From Azolla caroliniana (lineage: Eukaryota; Polypodiophyta), in assembly GCA_043228905.1 (NCBI GenBank), contig JBHGNT010000007.1, positions 21,266,001 to 21,330,000 of the forward strand: a stretch of 64,000 nucleotides of DNA, read 5' to 3'. Under the pieces are notes generated by a model. That model ran no database searches. It was not told the DNA's origin and saw only the letters and a program-made list of their open reading frames with translations. A program made the position numbers and the translations under genes. Shown here piece by piece: positions 55,987-64,000 of this stretch (within the stretch, counting starts at the first letter, position 1; each line of letters opens with the position of its first letter).

Positions 55987-58728
55987 ATGAGTGAAGATTC
56001 ACCGTTCTCGATTGAAGAGTATTGTTTGTCAACAGAGTCACCATATTCGATCGAAGAATATTGTCTGTCGACCGACTCACCATATTCTATCGAAGAATAT
56101 TGTCTGAGCTCATCTACAGGGAACGTAAATAATGACACATGTGAAGAGTTCTCTATTGAAGAATACGATATTAATAAAGATACCGAGAATGAAGGTAGTG
56201 CCCAGGAAACATTGAATAACATTGGCGATGGTCACAACAGAGAATTAGACTGTAACAAGGTTACACCAACCTCTATGCAGGAAGAGAAATCTGGGAGCCC
56301 TATGCATATTAGAAGAATCCCACGAAGAATTCGTGTGGCTAGATTTAGCTTGGTGACATCAGATAAACAGATTGGATTTGATGTCAAAAAAATATGTTGT
56401 GCCCGTGGTTGTATGTCTATGATTGGAAAATCAAAGTTGCGAGAATTAAGGCGATACTATTTTTCGATGACCGGTGATGAGCAAGACACTTACCTCGGGT
56501 CACATATGCAACTAGTATCTGACAAATGTATGGGGATCAAAGTATCATTCGAGTATTATATCTTCCATGCGCAACAGATATGTAGAGTTGCATTCAAAAT
56601 TGCGTTATGTGTTAGTAACATGCGGCTACATAGAGTACAACAACGTCTACTTAGCGGGGATCAGATGCTCAATTGTAAAGAGGTTCCAAGTATGAAAGGT
56701 GCAATTGGAAGACATGCTATTGGCTAGATGAAAACTTACTTTCAGTTAAATTGTGAAGTAATGCCCACTACAGGTAGGATGCATCTTTCTGATAATTATA
56801 CACGTCGAGAAGTTTATGATGTCTATCGATCTGATATGCTGGGCTCACGTAATAAGTCTATCACCTATAGCCAATTCACAAGATTATGGAGAGCTCGGTT
56901 TTCAAATGTTATTATTCCTCGTAAAGTACGTATGGGGTATTGCTCCATTTGTGCAAGTCTTAAAAGTTTGGCTAAAGGTGCAAAGACATCAATGGAAAAG
57001 GATACGAGTAAGAAGTTACTACAAGAGCATCGTGAGGCACAATCCTTAGAACGAAAGAAGGTGATGCATCATAGAGAGAAGTGTTTGAAGAGGCCCGAAC
57101 AATACATGTGCTTAATGATAGATGGCATGGACCAGAAGAAGACATGCTTGCCGCATATGCGGAGGCTCCCCAAAGATGTCAATGATGAGTGCCTTGTTCA
57201 AATGCACTTGGTGGGATGCTTGGCTTATAATAGGTCTGTTCGACCTCACGTCTTCATTACTTACCCCAATGTTCACAATGACCCTAACCTAACAGTTACA
57301 GTGATTCACCGAGTTTTGATGTCTTGGGGCCAACCTTTCCCCCATGTTCTATACATTCAATTGGACAATACTGCTAGAGAGAACAAAAATTCAACTGTAT
57401 TTGGCTATCTAAGTATGTTGGTCAACCTAGAATTGTTTAGGAAAGTGAAAGTCAATTTCCTTTTGGTTGGCCACACACATGACCATATAGATCAGATGTT
57501 TAGCACATTCTCCAGACAGTTGTCTCGGCATGATGCTTTCACTTTACCTAAACTATTTGATGTCATTTGTGATGCTTATACACCACGCCCAAAAGTGTTA
57601 CACTTGAAGGAGGTATATGACTTTAAGAGATATATATTAGATGGGGGTGGTGGGAATGTTAAAGTGCTTGCTCAGTTAAACAATATAAGTTTCAATCACA
57701 TTTTTATAATAAAGAAAAATGGAATAAGTGGTTCTACACTTTTGTATGCTAAACAATATTCATCTTCTACAACATGGGAACCTGAAGGTGGTTGCCAGTT
57801 ATTACTTTGTATGCCGAGTACAATTGTCCATGGAGCTAAGCAAATGCCAATTGAGAAGAAAGGACAGTTGCAGAGCGACTTGGTATCAGAACAAAAACGG
57901 TCATGGCTCCAAGCCTTAGAAGAAAAAAGAAAGCATATTGAGGCCGCCAAGAAATATGCTGCACAACAAGACACGTCATGGTGGGATGTATTTTATAGTG
58001 ATCAGAAAGACATTATAGACAATTGTGTATCTGTTGATAATTGGAATTTGGAAACGCCATTCACATGGTCGCTGCAACATGATCGCGTAAATAGAACTCC
58101 GGAGCAACTAGTAAATGCGATTAATGACAGCTTGGTCCATCCACAACAAAGAGACATTTATGTGGGACCAAGGATGAGCAAAGAAGCCGAAGCTAGATGG
58201 CAAGGAAATTTGCAAGAGCTCACCGTGGGGATGTTGATTGCAACGCCGGCTGATGAGAACTCACATGGCCACCAATTTTGGGTTGGTAAAATTCTAGAAG
58301 TGCTAATGCATGAAATAGAAAACACGATCAAGTCTATAAATGTTCATTGGTACAACACTAGAAGTGCAAAGGCTTTTACAGGTAAGTATACATTGGAGAT
58401 GATTGAATGCCCAACAAGAAGGGGAGGTAGGAAGAGGAAGCGAAACATTCGTAACACCTCGACCCTTGATATCTCTGATGTGGATATCATCGTGTACGAC
58501 TTCACACTTACAAAAGTCGGACGATTAAGGAAATCAACAATAGATATAATAAAAGAAAAATTACCAGGTCTACAAGGTGGCTCGAGTCAAAGGCAAACGA
58601 GATCTGCTACATATAATCTAGAGTCAAACCATTTGGTTTATGACGAAGATAATGCACTGATTGGTACATCCGAGGATGATGAGGAGGAATCGTCATTGTA
58701 TATTAGTTATAGTAGTGATTCTCCGTAA
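55987..58728 (+). CDS. DUF7869-type putative transposase (gene C)
   Basis: A continuous frame of 913 codons with one TAG (56725-56727, codon 247) between IGRHAIG and MKTYFQLNCEV. The N-terminus has three 13-residue repeats (SPYSIEEYCLSTD, residues 5-43) plus a fourth partial. Next come a cysteine cluster (ICCARGC), ICRVAFKIALCVSNMRLHRV and MGYCSICASLKSLAKGA. The core holds LMIDGMDQKKT (D379), YIQLDNTARENKN (D460) and FLLVGHTHDHIDQMFSTFSR (D499, D502), a plausible RNase H-fold DDE/D set. Such proteins are annotated DUF7869 in plants, algae and cnidarians, usually without a function. Position inside inverted repeats makes a transposase role likely. The TAG is either a nonsense mutation or a readthrough codon. 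Confidence 0.8.
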
Positions 58729-59050
58729 AGGAGTGATCATGAATGTATATTTGGCTATTAAGTGTAACTACATTCCACTTGTAACAAATCGAGTAATATA
58801 AAAGCATGTGTTTTGAATTCTTATGATTTCTAAAAAATCGTTTCTTATAAAATAACATTGGTTGTAAAGTTTGTGATATAAATTGAGAATGTATCTTTTT
58901 GAAATTCGTCTTTTTTTAGTTACTTCTAAATCACGAAAATAGTGGATTTTTAACCTTTTTCATAGTATGTTTGAACATGTATGATACTGGTATCAATGTG
59001 TTTTGTAAAATCATTGAAAAACCCCTAAAATTTCCCTTATCTTTCCATTT
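58729..59050. other. Right subterminal region of transposon
   Basis: Non-coding 3' flank of gene C. TTCCACTTGT at 58774-58783 repeats the word found in both terminal repeats. AT-rich otherwise. Confidence 0.55.
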
Positions 59051-59086
59051 ATGCGCGATCCTTCCACTTGTGAACGCGAACGTGTT
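59051..59086 (-). repeat. Right terminal inverted repeat
   Basis: Reverse complement of 49895-49930 with one mismatch (GATCGCGCAT versus GATTGCGCAT). Base 59087 (G) is either the outermost base of the element or a filler. Confidence 0.9.
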
Positions 59087-59087
59087 G

Positions 59088-59090
59088 GTA
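59088..59090. repeat. Right target duplication of DNA transposon
   Basis: GTA; see 49892-49894. Confidence 0.7.
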
Positions 59091-59693
59091 GTGGATTCCA
59101 TGGGTCTGCGCGTATCCCTTCGCCACTAGTCGGGCCTTGTACCGGTTAACTGAACCGTCAGCGTTGTACTTTACCTTGTACACCCACTTGCATCCAATCG
59201 GTTTACAGTGACGGGGAGGGTCAACTAGGTCCCATGTCTCGTTAACATCAAGTGCCTGCATTTCTTCCTCCATAGCGGCACGCCAATTGGCGTCCTTTCC
59301 CGCTTCTGCGTATCTCTCCGGCTCACACACTTCCACCACCCTAGTCATGTACGCATAGTGATGCGCCATGTACTCATTGTACCCATACCGCTTGATAGGA
59401 TCCTTCTGGCGGGTGGACCAGCGTAACTCACCGTTACCTAGTTTGAGGCCCTTCTTGGCCGGTTCGGTCTTCGTTGCTGAAGATCCGCCTTTCTCCTTGC
59501 CGGAGTCGGATGCACACCGATCCGACTCATCGTTGTTGGTTTCGAATTCCGGCATCTTCTTCTTCCCCTTCTCTTTGCACGTGAACCGACTCCTCGGTTC
59601 CTTGCGCGGGGAGTGCACGACGGAGTCTCCATTACTCACCGATTCCTCATTGGACTGGTCAGATTGACTCAATCTCTCGTTCGGCCCGCTCAA
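59091..59693 (-). pseudogene. Copia-5 linker and RT, part upstream of the insertion
   Basis: Acidic Ser/Glu-rich linker, then YNEYMAHHYAYMTRVVEVCE, MEEEMQALDVNETWDLVDPP, GCKWVYKVKYNADGSVNRYK and ARLVAKGYAQTHGIHY, where the transposon cuts. Confidence 0.9.
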
Positions 59694-60622
59694 CCGGAAC
59701 GATTCCGACTCTCATCATGAGTCCACGCTTCATCATCCTCTACTTGGGCCGGTTCAGGCTCACTAGCCTCATCCACCGGCACCGGGTCGGATTCAGAAGT
59801 CGGAGCCGGTAAGGAGTACCACAATGCCGATTCATTGAACTCGACATCTCGACTAACTCGGGCCTCCTTTGTCCAGGGGTTATAACACTTATAACCCTTT
59901 CGCTCTTGAGCATTGCCGATTAGGATGCATTTTTTCGATTTTACATCCAGCTTCCTCCCCTTCTCATCCAGTACATGCACATATGCAATGCTACCGAATA
60001 TCTTAAGGTGTCTCAAATTCGGATTGCACCCGAAATACAGCTCGTGAGCTGACACCTTGTCACCGATTCGGTTCTGGATGTAGACAGTTGTTCGGATTGC
60101 CTCTACCCAATAGAATTTGGGCATGCTCTTCTCCTCTAGCATTGCCCTTGCCGCATCAATAAGCGACCGGTTCTTCCTTTCGGCAACACCGTTGTGTTGC
60201 GGTGTGTATCTGCAGCTAAACTCTCGCCGAATTCCCTTTTGCTGCAGATAACTGTTGAATTGGCCAGAAAAGTACTCTTTTCCGCCATCCGACTGCAGGC
60301 ACTTGATCTTGCTCTCCGATTCCCATTCCACCATGCTTTGGAGACTCCGGAAACACTCGAAGACTTCACTCTTCCGCTGAATGAGGTAGATCCATGTGTG
60401 TCGCGTATAGTCGTCGATGAAGGAGACGAAATATTGACTCCCGCCAAGACTAACATTATGTGCTGGTCCCCACACATCCGAATGGATAAGGTCGAGCTTA
60501 TTACGGCTCCGGTTATGTTCGGTAGGGAATGGAAGCCAGTGTTGCTTCCCGAGTTGGCAGGCTTCACATACTTGAGCCTTCCGACCGCTAGACTTCGGCA
60601 AACCGAAAACAACTTGTTTCAT
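59690..60622 (-). pseudogene. Copia-5 pre-integrase/integrase
   Basis: 310 residues open: CEACQLGKQHWLPFP, HSDVWGPAHNVSLGGSQY, FVSFIDDYTRHTWIYLIQRK (tryptophan intact), LQSDGGKEYFS, GIRREFSCRYTPQHNGVAE, RKNRSLIDAARAMLEEKSMP, and KCILIGNAQERKGYKCYNPW. D-D-E residues are present. Confidence 0.9.
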
Positions 60623-61131
60623 TTGCAGGTCTTGAAGCCTCCGGTAATTGACGTGGCCTATCCGCTTGTGCCACAGGTCGATGTCCGATTCAACCTTTTT
60701 CCCTTTGCAAACAGAGCAGTGTCGACGTCATTGGTGTCGAGGATAAACATCCTCCCGTCTCTGCGCCCTTGCGCAATAATTTGGCCCTCTTCCTCGATGA
60801 AGAACCTGAGGTGCGTAAACCGCACCTACATACCCTGGTCGACGATCTGTCCGACCGACGCCAGGTTCTTCGTGATTGTCAGAACGTGTAATATGTTCAT
60901 CAACTTCCCCTTCTGTCCGACGTGGCTCAAAGGGACTTCTCCGACGTGCACGATTGGGTGAGGAGTGTCGTCTCCGGTTTCGACTACTCCTGGTTGATCC
61001 GGTTTCTCCAAGAAGGAGAACCACTCTTTGTGGCTCGTCATGTGGTTCGACGCACCAGAATCAACATACCACACTTCCTCCGATTTGGAAGTGGTCTTCT
61101 TCATTGAGTTCGCCTCGTGCTTCATCACCAA
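60623..61131 (-). pseudogene. Copia-5 protease/pre-integrase start
   Basis: VWYVDSGASNHMTSHKEWFS (aspartic protease) then TGDDTPHPIVHVGEVPLSH and NILHVLTITKNLASVGQIVD. A TAG (from CAG) ends the frame after VDQGM. Confidence 0.86.
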
Positions 61132-61269
61132 GGCTGGCCCGTTACCGTTCTTGGATTCTCTCGATCCCTTCGTGTAGCGCGAGCTTTGTCGGCCTTCCTT
61201 GTCAGCCTTGCCGGATCCGGACTTGTCCGAATCGGTGTGTTTTCTCCAGCACTCGCTTTCTCTGTGGCC

Positions 61270-62064
61270 CTATTTGCCACAGTACCAGCATTCCGTTGCA
61301 GATTTGTCTTGCCAGCCTCTGGCACCGCCTTGACTCCCCCTGTCTGTGGAAGTCCTGGAACTGTTGTCGGCACGTTCTCTGTGCCTTCGTTCTTGCTCTT
61401 GCCAGCCGCCTCCATTGCGTGCCGACCCGCCTCGTCCACCACTCCCACGGGACCGATCCGCTTCCGTGTACAGCATCCGGCTATCAATGGCGGCATGGTT
61501 CTCCTCTACAAGGAGCATCGACTGCAAGTCGAAAAATGACGGCATATTCTCCCTTGTACATACCGTCGTTCAGAATGCTCTAAACTTAGACGCCAGGCCC
61601 CCAAAACAAACCTGTACCATCTCGTCTTCCTCTATGGTAACGTTGATAGAGGCAAGCGAGTCACATATCTGTTTGATCCGGGCCGTGTAATCCGCCACCG
61701 ACATGTCCTTCTGTCGGACATTGCTCAACTCTTGTCAGAGTTGCAGCTTCCGGGTTGTAGTGCTCATGGCGAAAACCTTCTTCAGGTTTCCCCAAGCCTC
61801 CTTCGGCATCTTGGCGTCTCGGATGTGGCTCAGCAGCTGGTCTCCGACACTAGACGCGAAGCAGTACATCACTCTGCATGCCGATTGTTCCCACACTGGG
61901 AAATCCTTAGGTGTCGCATCAAGTGTTGTTTCATTGGCTCCTTCGACGAAACTCCAGTAACCATGCCCAAGCAGGTACTGGTGCATCTTGTACGACCAAG
62001 ATGTGTAGTTGGATCTATCGAGTTTCTCCACAGGGAGTGAGCTAACCATTCCTCTATCCATCAC
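61270..62064 (-). pseudogene. Copia-5 gag
   Basis: LDRSNYTSWSYKMHQYLLGH, MPKEAWGNLKKVF and TRKLQL, then TGA (from CGA), then DEMVQVCFGGLASKFRA with another stop, and MPSFFDLQSMLLVEENHAAI with a Gly/Arg-rich end and CWYCGK of the zinc knuckle. Confidence 0.86.
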
Positions 62065-62120
62065 TTCTTTGTCTGCTATTCTTACGAGCTGTTAGGGCTA
62101 CAGAGGTTCTCAACCCTCAC

Positions 62121-62132
62121 GCTCTGATACCA
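62121..62132 (-). promoter_or_regulatory. Copia-5 primer-binding site
   Basis: Minus strand TGGTATCAGAGC directly at the 5' LTR end; full match to the plant copia tRNA-iMet site. Confidence 0.92.
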
Positions 62133-62530
62133 TGTAAACGATTAGTTGCAAAAGCGTTAGAAAACAGAAAAGCAGAAAATACACAGAGTACACGGGAGAG
62201 ATAGAGAGAGCAAAACGTAAGAGCTATATTCAAAAACGATATAAACACTCTGTACATACAATTGTGCTCAGTAGCACTATTTATACAAGTCCTCGTAGGA
62301 CTGACAGAAGTACCGCGTACTTCAATGCTCACACGAGCATCTGACACTTACTACAAGACTATAACTGCCTAGTAGTCTAAACTAATACTAGGCTTCTGGT
62401 TACCGATTGGATCCGGGTAACCGGCTCTGTTGCTTGCCGGCTCGGTTGCTCACCGGGTTACTGATCCGTCTCGCTTGCCGGCTCAGGCTTATCCAGCCGA
62501 TCCGGCTCCAGTTGAGCTTGCCGCTCAACA
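62133..62530 (-). repeat. 5' LTR of copia-5
   Basis: 398 bp, same length as the 3' LTR; TATA GTATAAATAG at 62277-62286. Confidence 0.93.
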
Positions 62531-62535
62531 GGTTG
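62531..62535. repeat. Right TSD of copia-5
   Basis: GGTTG, see 47942-47946. Confidence 0.88.
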
Positions 62536-63150
62536 TTAAGTATAATTTTTATTGAATAGATGATGATGAACTTATATCGATTGTATGATAAATGTTGGTT
62601 ATAATTGTTTCTTTATTAACATAATTGAATTTAGCTTTATTCTAGGATTTCTGAGCTCTTTAATCTTGGTTATTTAGTTTCGAGTGTACAGAATAATATT
62701 AAGTCAACGTTGTTGCTCACTTGATCTTACATTTAGGTTGTTCATATATGATTGGGATATAATGTTTGTAGAAGTTTTTGGGCATGTGAGGTATATAATG
62801 TGATATTCACTTGTGAATATGTGTCTAATTATACCCAAAAATGCAATTTGCTCATTTAATATAACAAGTTTTATAGGAGTTAGAGAGAAATATACCATTA
62901 AAATTGTGTTTTCTAAAATTGTTCAATTGGATTCAAATTCAACATTATGTAAAATGAAGCATATTACAATGATAGTTGAAAGCATTCTTGTAATCCAAGC
63001 GAATGTCTGGCTAAATATGTGTATGAATTGAGAAAATATATGTTAAATTTGCAATCTTGATCATATTAATTGTGTTTTTTATTGATGTTTTTAAAAGTCA
63101 TATGCGCATGCGTTGTCGTGAAGATTCCGAGCCATAGGTGGAAACAATGT
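62536..63150. other. Continuation of copy B downstream flank
   Basis: Once copia-5 is removed this follows 47946 directly, so it is the original downstream flank of copy B. AT-rich, no gene, and no terminal inverted repeat matching 49895-49930 was seen. Confidence 0.5.
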
Positions 63151-63168
63151 GAAACGCTCAGGAACCCT

Positions 63169-63190
63169 GGGGTGCACGAGTGCACACCCC
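63169..63190. repeat. Hairpin GGGGTGCAC-GAG-TGCACACCCC
   Basis: Short inverted repeat with a two-base loop. It lies near the start of what may be an LTR. Confidence 0.6.
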
Positions 63191-63339
63191 TAGTGAATTA
63201 AATAGTGTAAGTGTTGGGCATAGGTAGAAGGAGGTGTACTAGGTAGTTAAAGTATTAATAGGGATTCAAACATCGCATAAGGAGGGAGAGTGAAGAGGAG
63301 AGCAAATCAAGGGGAAGAATTTAGGAAGGGAAAGCGATA

Positions 63340-63822
63340 GGTCATGAACGCTCTGTAACGGTCGCTCCTTGTGCTATAAAAGGGGCAACCTTTGACTGTT
63401 TTAGGGATGTCATCTAGAGAGGAGAAAAGAAACAGAGAAGAAGGGACGACGAGTCCTACGAGGTATCACCGGAAGGCGCTTCCCCTGCTCGCGTCAGATG
63501 CCCAAGTGCTCCCAACTAGGGAATCGACCTTCTACGTGCCTACATACCTTTGCATCTAACTACTGCAGAGCTCTATGCTTTATCACCGACATTGATCTAG
63601 TTGTAATTCCCCACAGCGCTACGCGCATGTTTTGATTAATTGAAACTTATCTACCTAACTCAAGTTGCTCTCAACATCTCTGTCGGCACTTGTGTCTACA
63701 CGCAATCCTCTTACACTCTCTCTCTCGTTTCACTAACCTTCTCTGTTTAACCGCGGTCCCAGGACTTACGTAAACCACAGACTCTTCCTCCTCACTTCTT
63801 GATTCCGTGGTTCAAGACCCCC
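63340..63822 (+). promoter_or_regulatory. LTR-like promoter segment
   Basis: CTATAAAAGGGG at 63380-63391 is a strong TATA-like box followed ~30 bases later by a GA-rich leader and a pyrimidine-rich stretch (63710-63800). The whole looks like the U3-R-U5 part of a plant LTR, but no ends or second copy are in the window. Confidence 0.4.
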
Positions 63823-64000
63823 GTGGTCCTGCCCAACTTCTACGCATCCGCGAGGATTTTCTCAACAACGTGATACATTCTTGAAAGTTTGTTAAAAAAT
63901 TGTAATTCTTGACATCTCATGTGGTCTTGCCCGACTTCTACGCATCCGTGAGGATTTTCTCGACAGCGTGATACATTCTTGAAAGTTTGTTAAAAAATTG
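63823..64000 (+). repeat. 98-bp tandem duplication at window end
   Basis: GTGGTCCTGCCCAACTTCTA and the following bases recur at 63921 with about six differences, including TTCTTGAAAGTTTGTTAAAA in both. The array may continue past the window. Confidence 0.85.

Larger units (their letters stand above)
49895..59087. mobile_element. 9.2-kb DNA transposon with DUF7869-type gene and ParB-methyltransferase
   Basis: Inverted ends (36 bp, one mismatch, starting AACACGTTCGCGTTCACAAG) are flanked by GTA. The insertion splits copia-5 RT exactly between GIHY and DETFAPV, and removing it restores the usual HGI-x-YDETFAPVAKM. Cargo: a minus-strand gene (50922-55134) with ParB-like and DNA methyltransferase domains, a palindrome array in its first intron, and a divergent plus-strand DUF7869-type gene (55987-58728) that is the best transposase candidate. 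The ~850-bp region between the start codons would be a shared promoter. It does not match the named plant superfamilies I can check by eye (no CACTA ends, no 8- or 9-bp TSD). One TAG in each gene suggests it is recently inactivated. Confidence 0.9.
47947..62530 (-). mobile_element. Ty1/copia element (copia-5) split by a DNA transposon
   Basis: Both 398-bp LTRs, TSD GGTTG, a perfect tRNA-iMet primer site and a polypurine tract are present. Internal domains run on the minus strand from gag (62.0 kb) to integrase and RT (59.1 kb), then continue at 49.9 kb after the 9.2-kb transposon. I count about 26 mismatches between the LTRs, mostly transitions, so the insertion is older than copia-1. Deletions in RT and RNase H and several stops make it inactive. 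It landed ~160 bases downstream of copy B. Confidence 0.93.

Noticed and set aside
49895-59087. Bacterial or phage contamination carrying the ParB-methylase
   Set aside because: The gene has plant-type introns, lies in a unit with inverted ends inside a plant copia, and has a spliced relic nearby.
49895-59087. Assignment to CACTA, Mutator, hAT or Helitron
   Set aside because: Ends do not start CACTA/CAGGG, the duplication is 2-3 bp rather than 8-9 bp, inverted repeats exclude Helitron, and no matching transposase motifs are present.
63340-64000. Endogenous pararetrovirus promoter
   Set aside because: A TATA box and leader alone are not diagnostic and no coat, movement or RT sequence is in the window.

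Overview
The window is nuclear DNA of a land plant. Evidence: GT-AG introns, intron-less plant BCS1-like AAA-ATPase genes, a fasciclin-like secreted protein, tRNA-iMet-primed Ty1/copia elements and a Ty3/gypsy element. Intron-less AAA-ATPases next to a DUF7869-type gene would suit a non-flowering lineage (bryophyte, lycophyte or fern), but the sequence does not settle this. Most of the window is nested transposable elements; the only likely host genes are two AAA-ATPases and one FAS1 protein.

Layout. 1-5.4 kb: a copia LTR remnant, then a transposase-like relic gene (350-5393) split by a hAT element (786-3979) with an exact 8-bp target duplication; the hAT carries a foldback MITE. 5.4-8.4 kb: decayed copia RNase H and an AAA-ATPase fragment. 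9.3-14.4 kb: a tandem pair of AAA-ATPase genes with related promoters. 16.9-18.6 kb: a degenerate ~55-bp tandem repeat leading into the FAS1 gene. 20.9-37.8 kb: one full-length copia (23419-28946, TSD GAGGT) inside gypsy-like sequence, two truncated copia copies and a decayed gypsy. 38-47.8 kb: relic of a ParB-methyltransferase gene (copy B), broken by a copia fragment, a two-LTR non-coding element (TSD ATCGT) and a solo LTR (TSD GCACC). 47.9-62.5 kb: a copia (TSD GGTTG) whose reverse transcriptase is split by a 9.2-kb DNA transposon. 62.5-64 kb: flank and LTR-like sequence.

Most notable system: the DNA transposon at 49895-59087. It has 36-bp terminal inverted repeats with one mismatch and a 2-3 bp target duplication, and restoring the empty site rejoins the copia reading frame. 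It carries two divergent genes: a DUF7869-type putative transposase, and a six-exon protein joining a ParB-like domain to a beta-type (N4-cytosine/N6-adenine family) DNA methyltransferase. Intron 1 of the methyltransferase gene holds about ten palindromes of 25 to about 43 bp, an attractive target for the ParB-like, methyltransferase or transposase protein. Copy B, about 3 kb from the transposon, shows the same exon structure and half-site repeats in the same intron, so the module has been present at least twice. I know of no description of a plant DNA transposon carrying a ParB-methyltransferase; novelty is inferred, not searched.

Gene A and gene C each keep an open frame except for one TAG, and many copia copies carry TGG-to-TAG or CGA-to-TGA changes, as expected for methylated, deaminating repeats. 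All calls were made by eye; homology was recognised from motifs and from comparison of copies inside the window.
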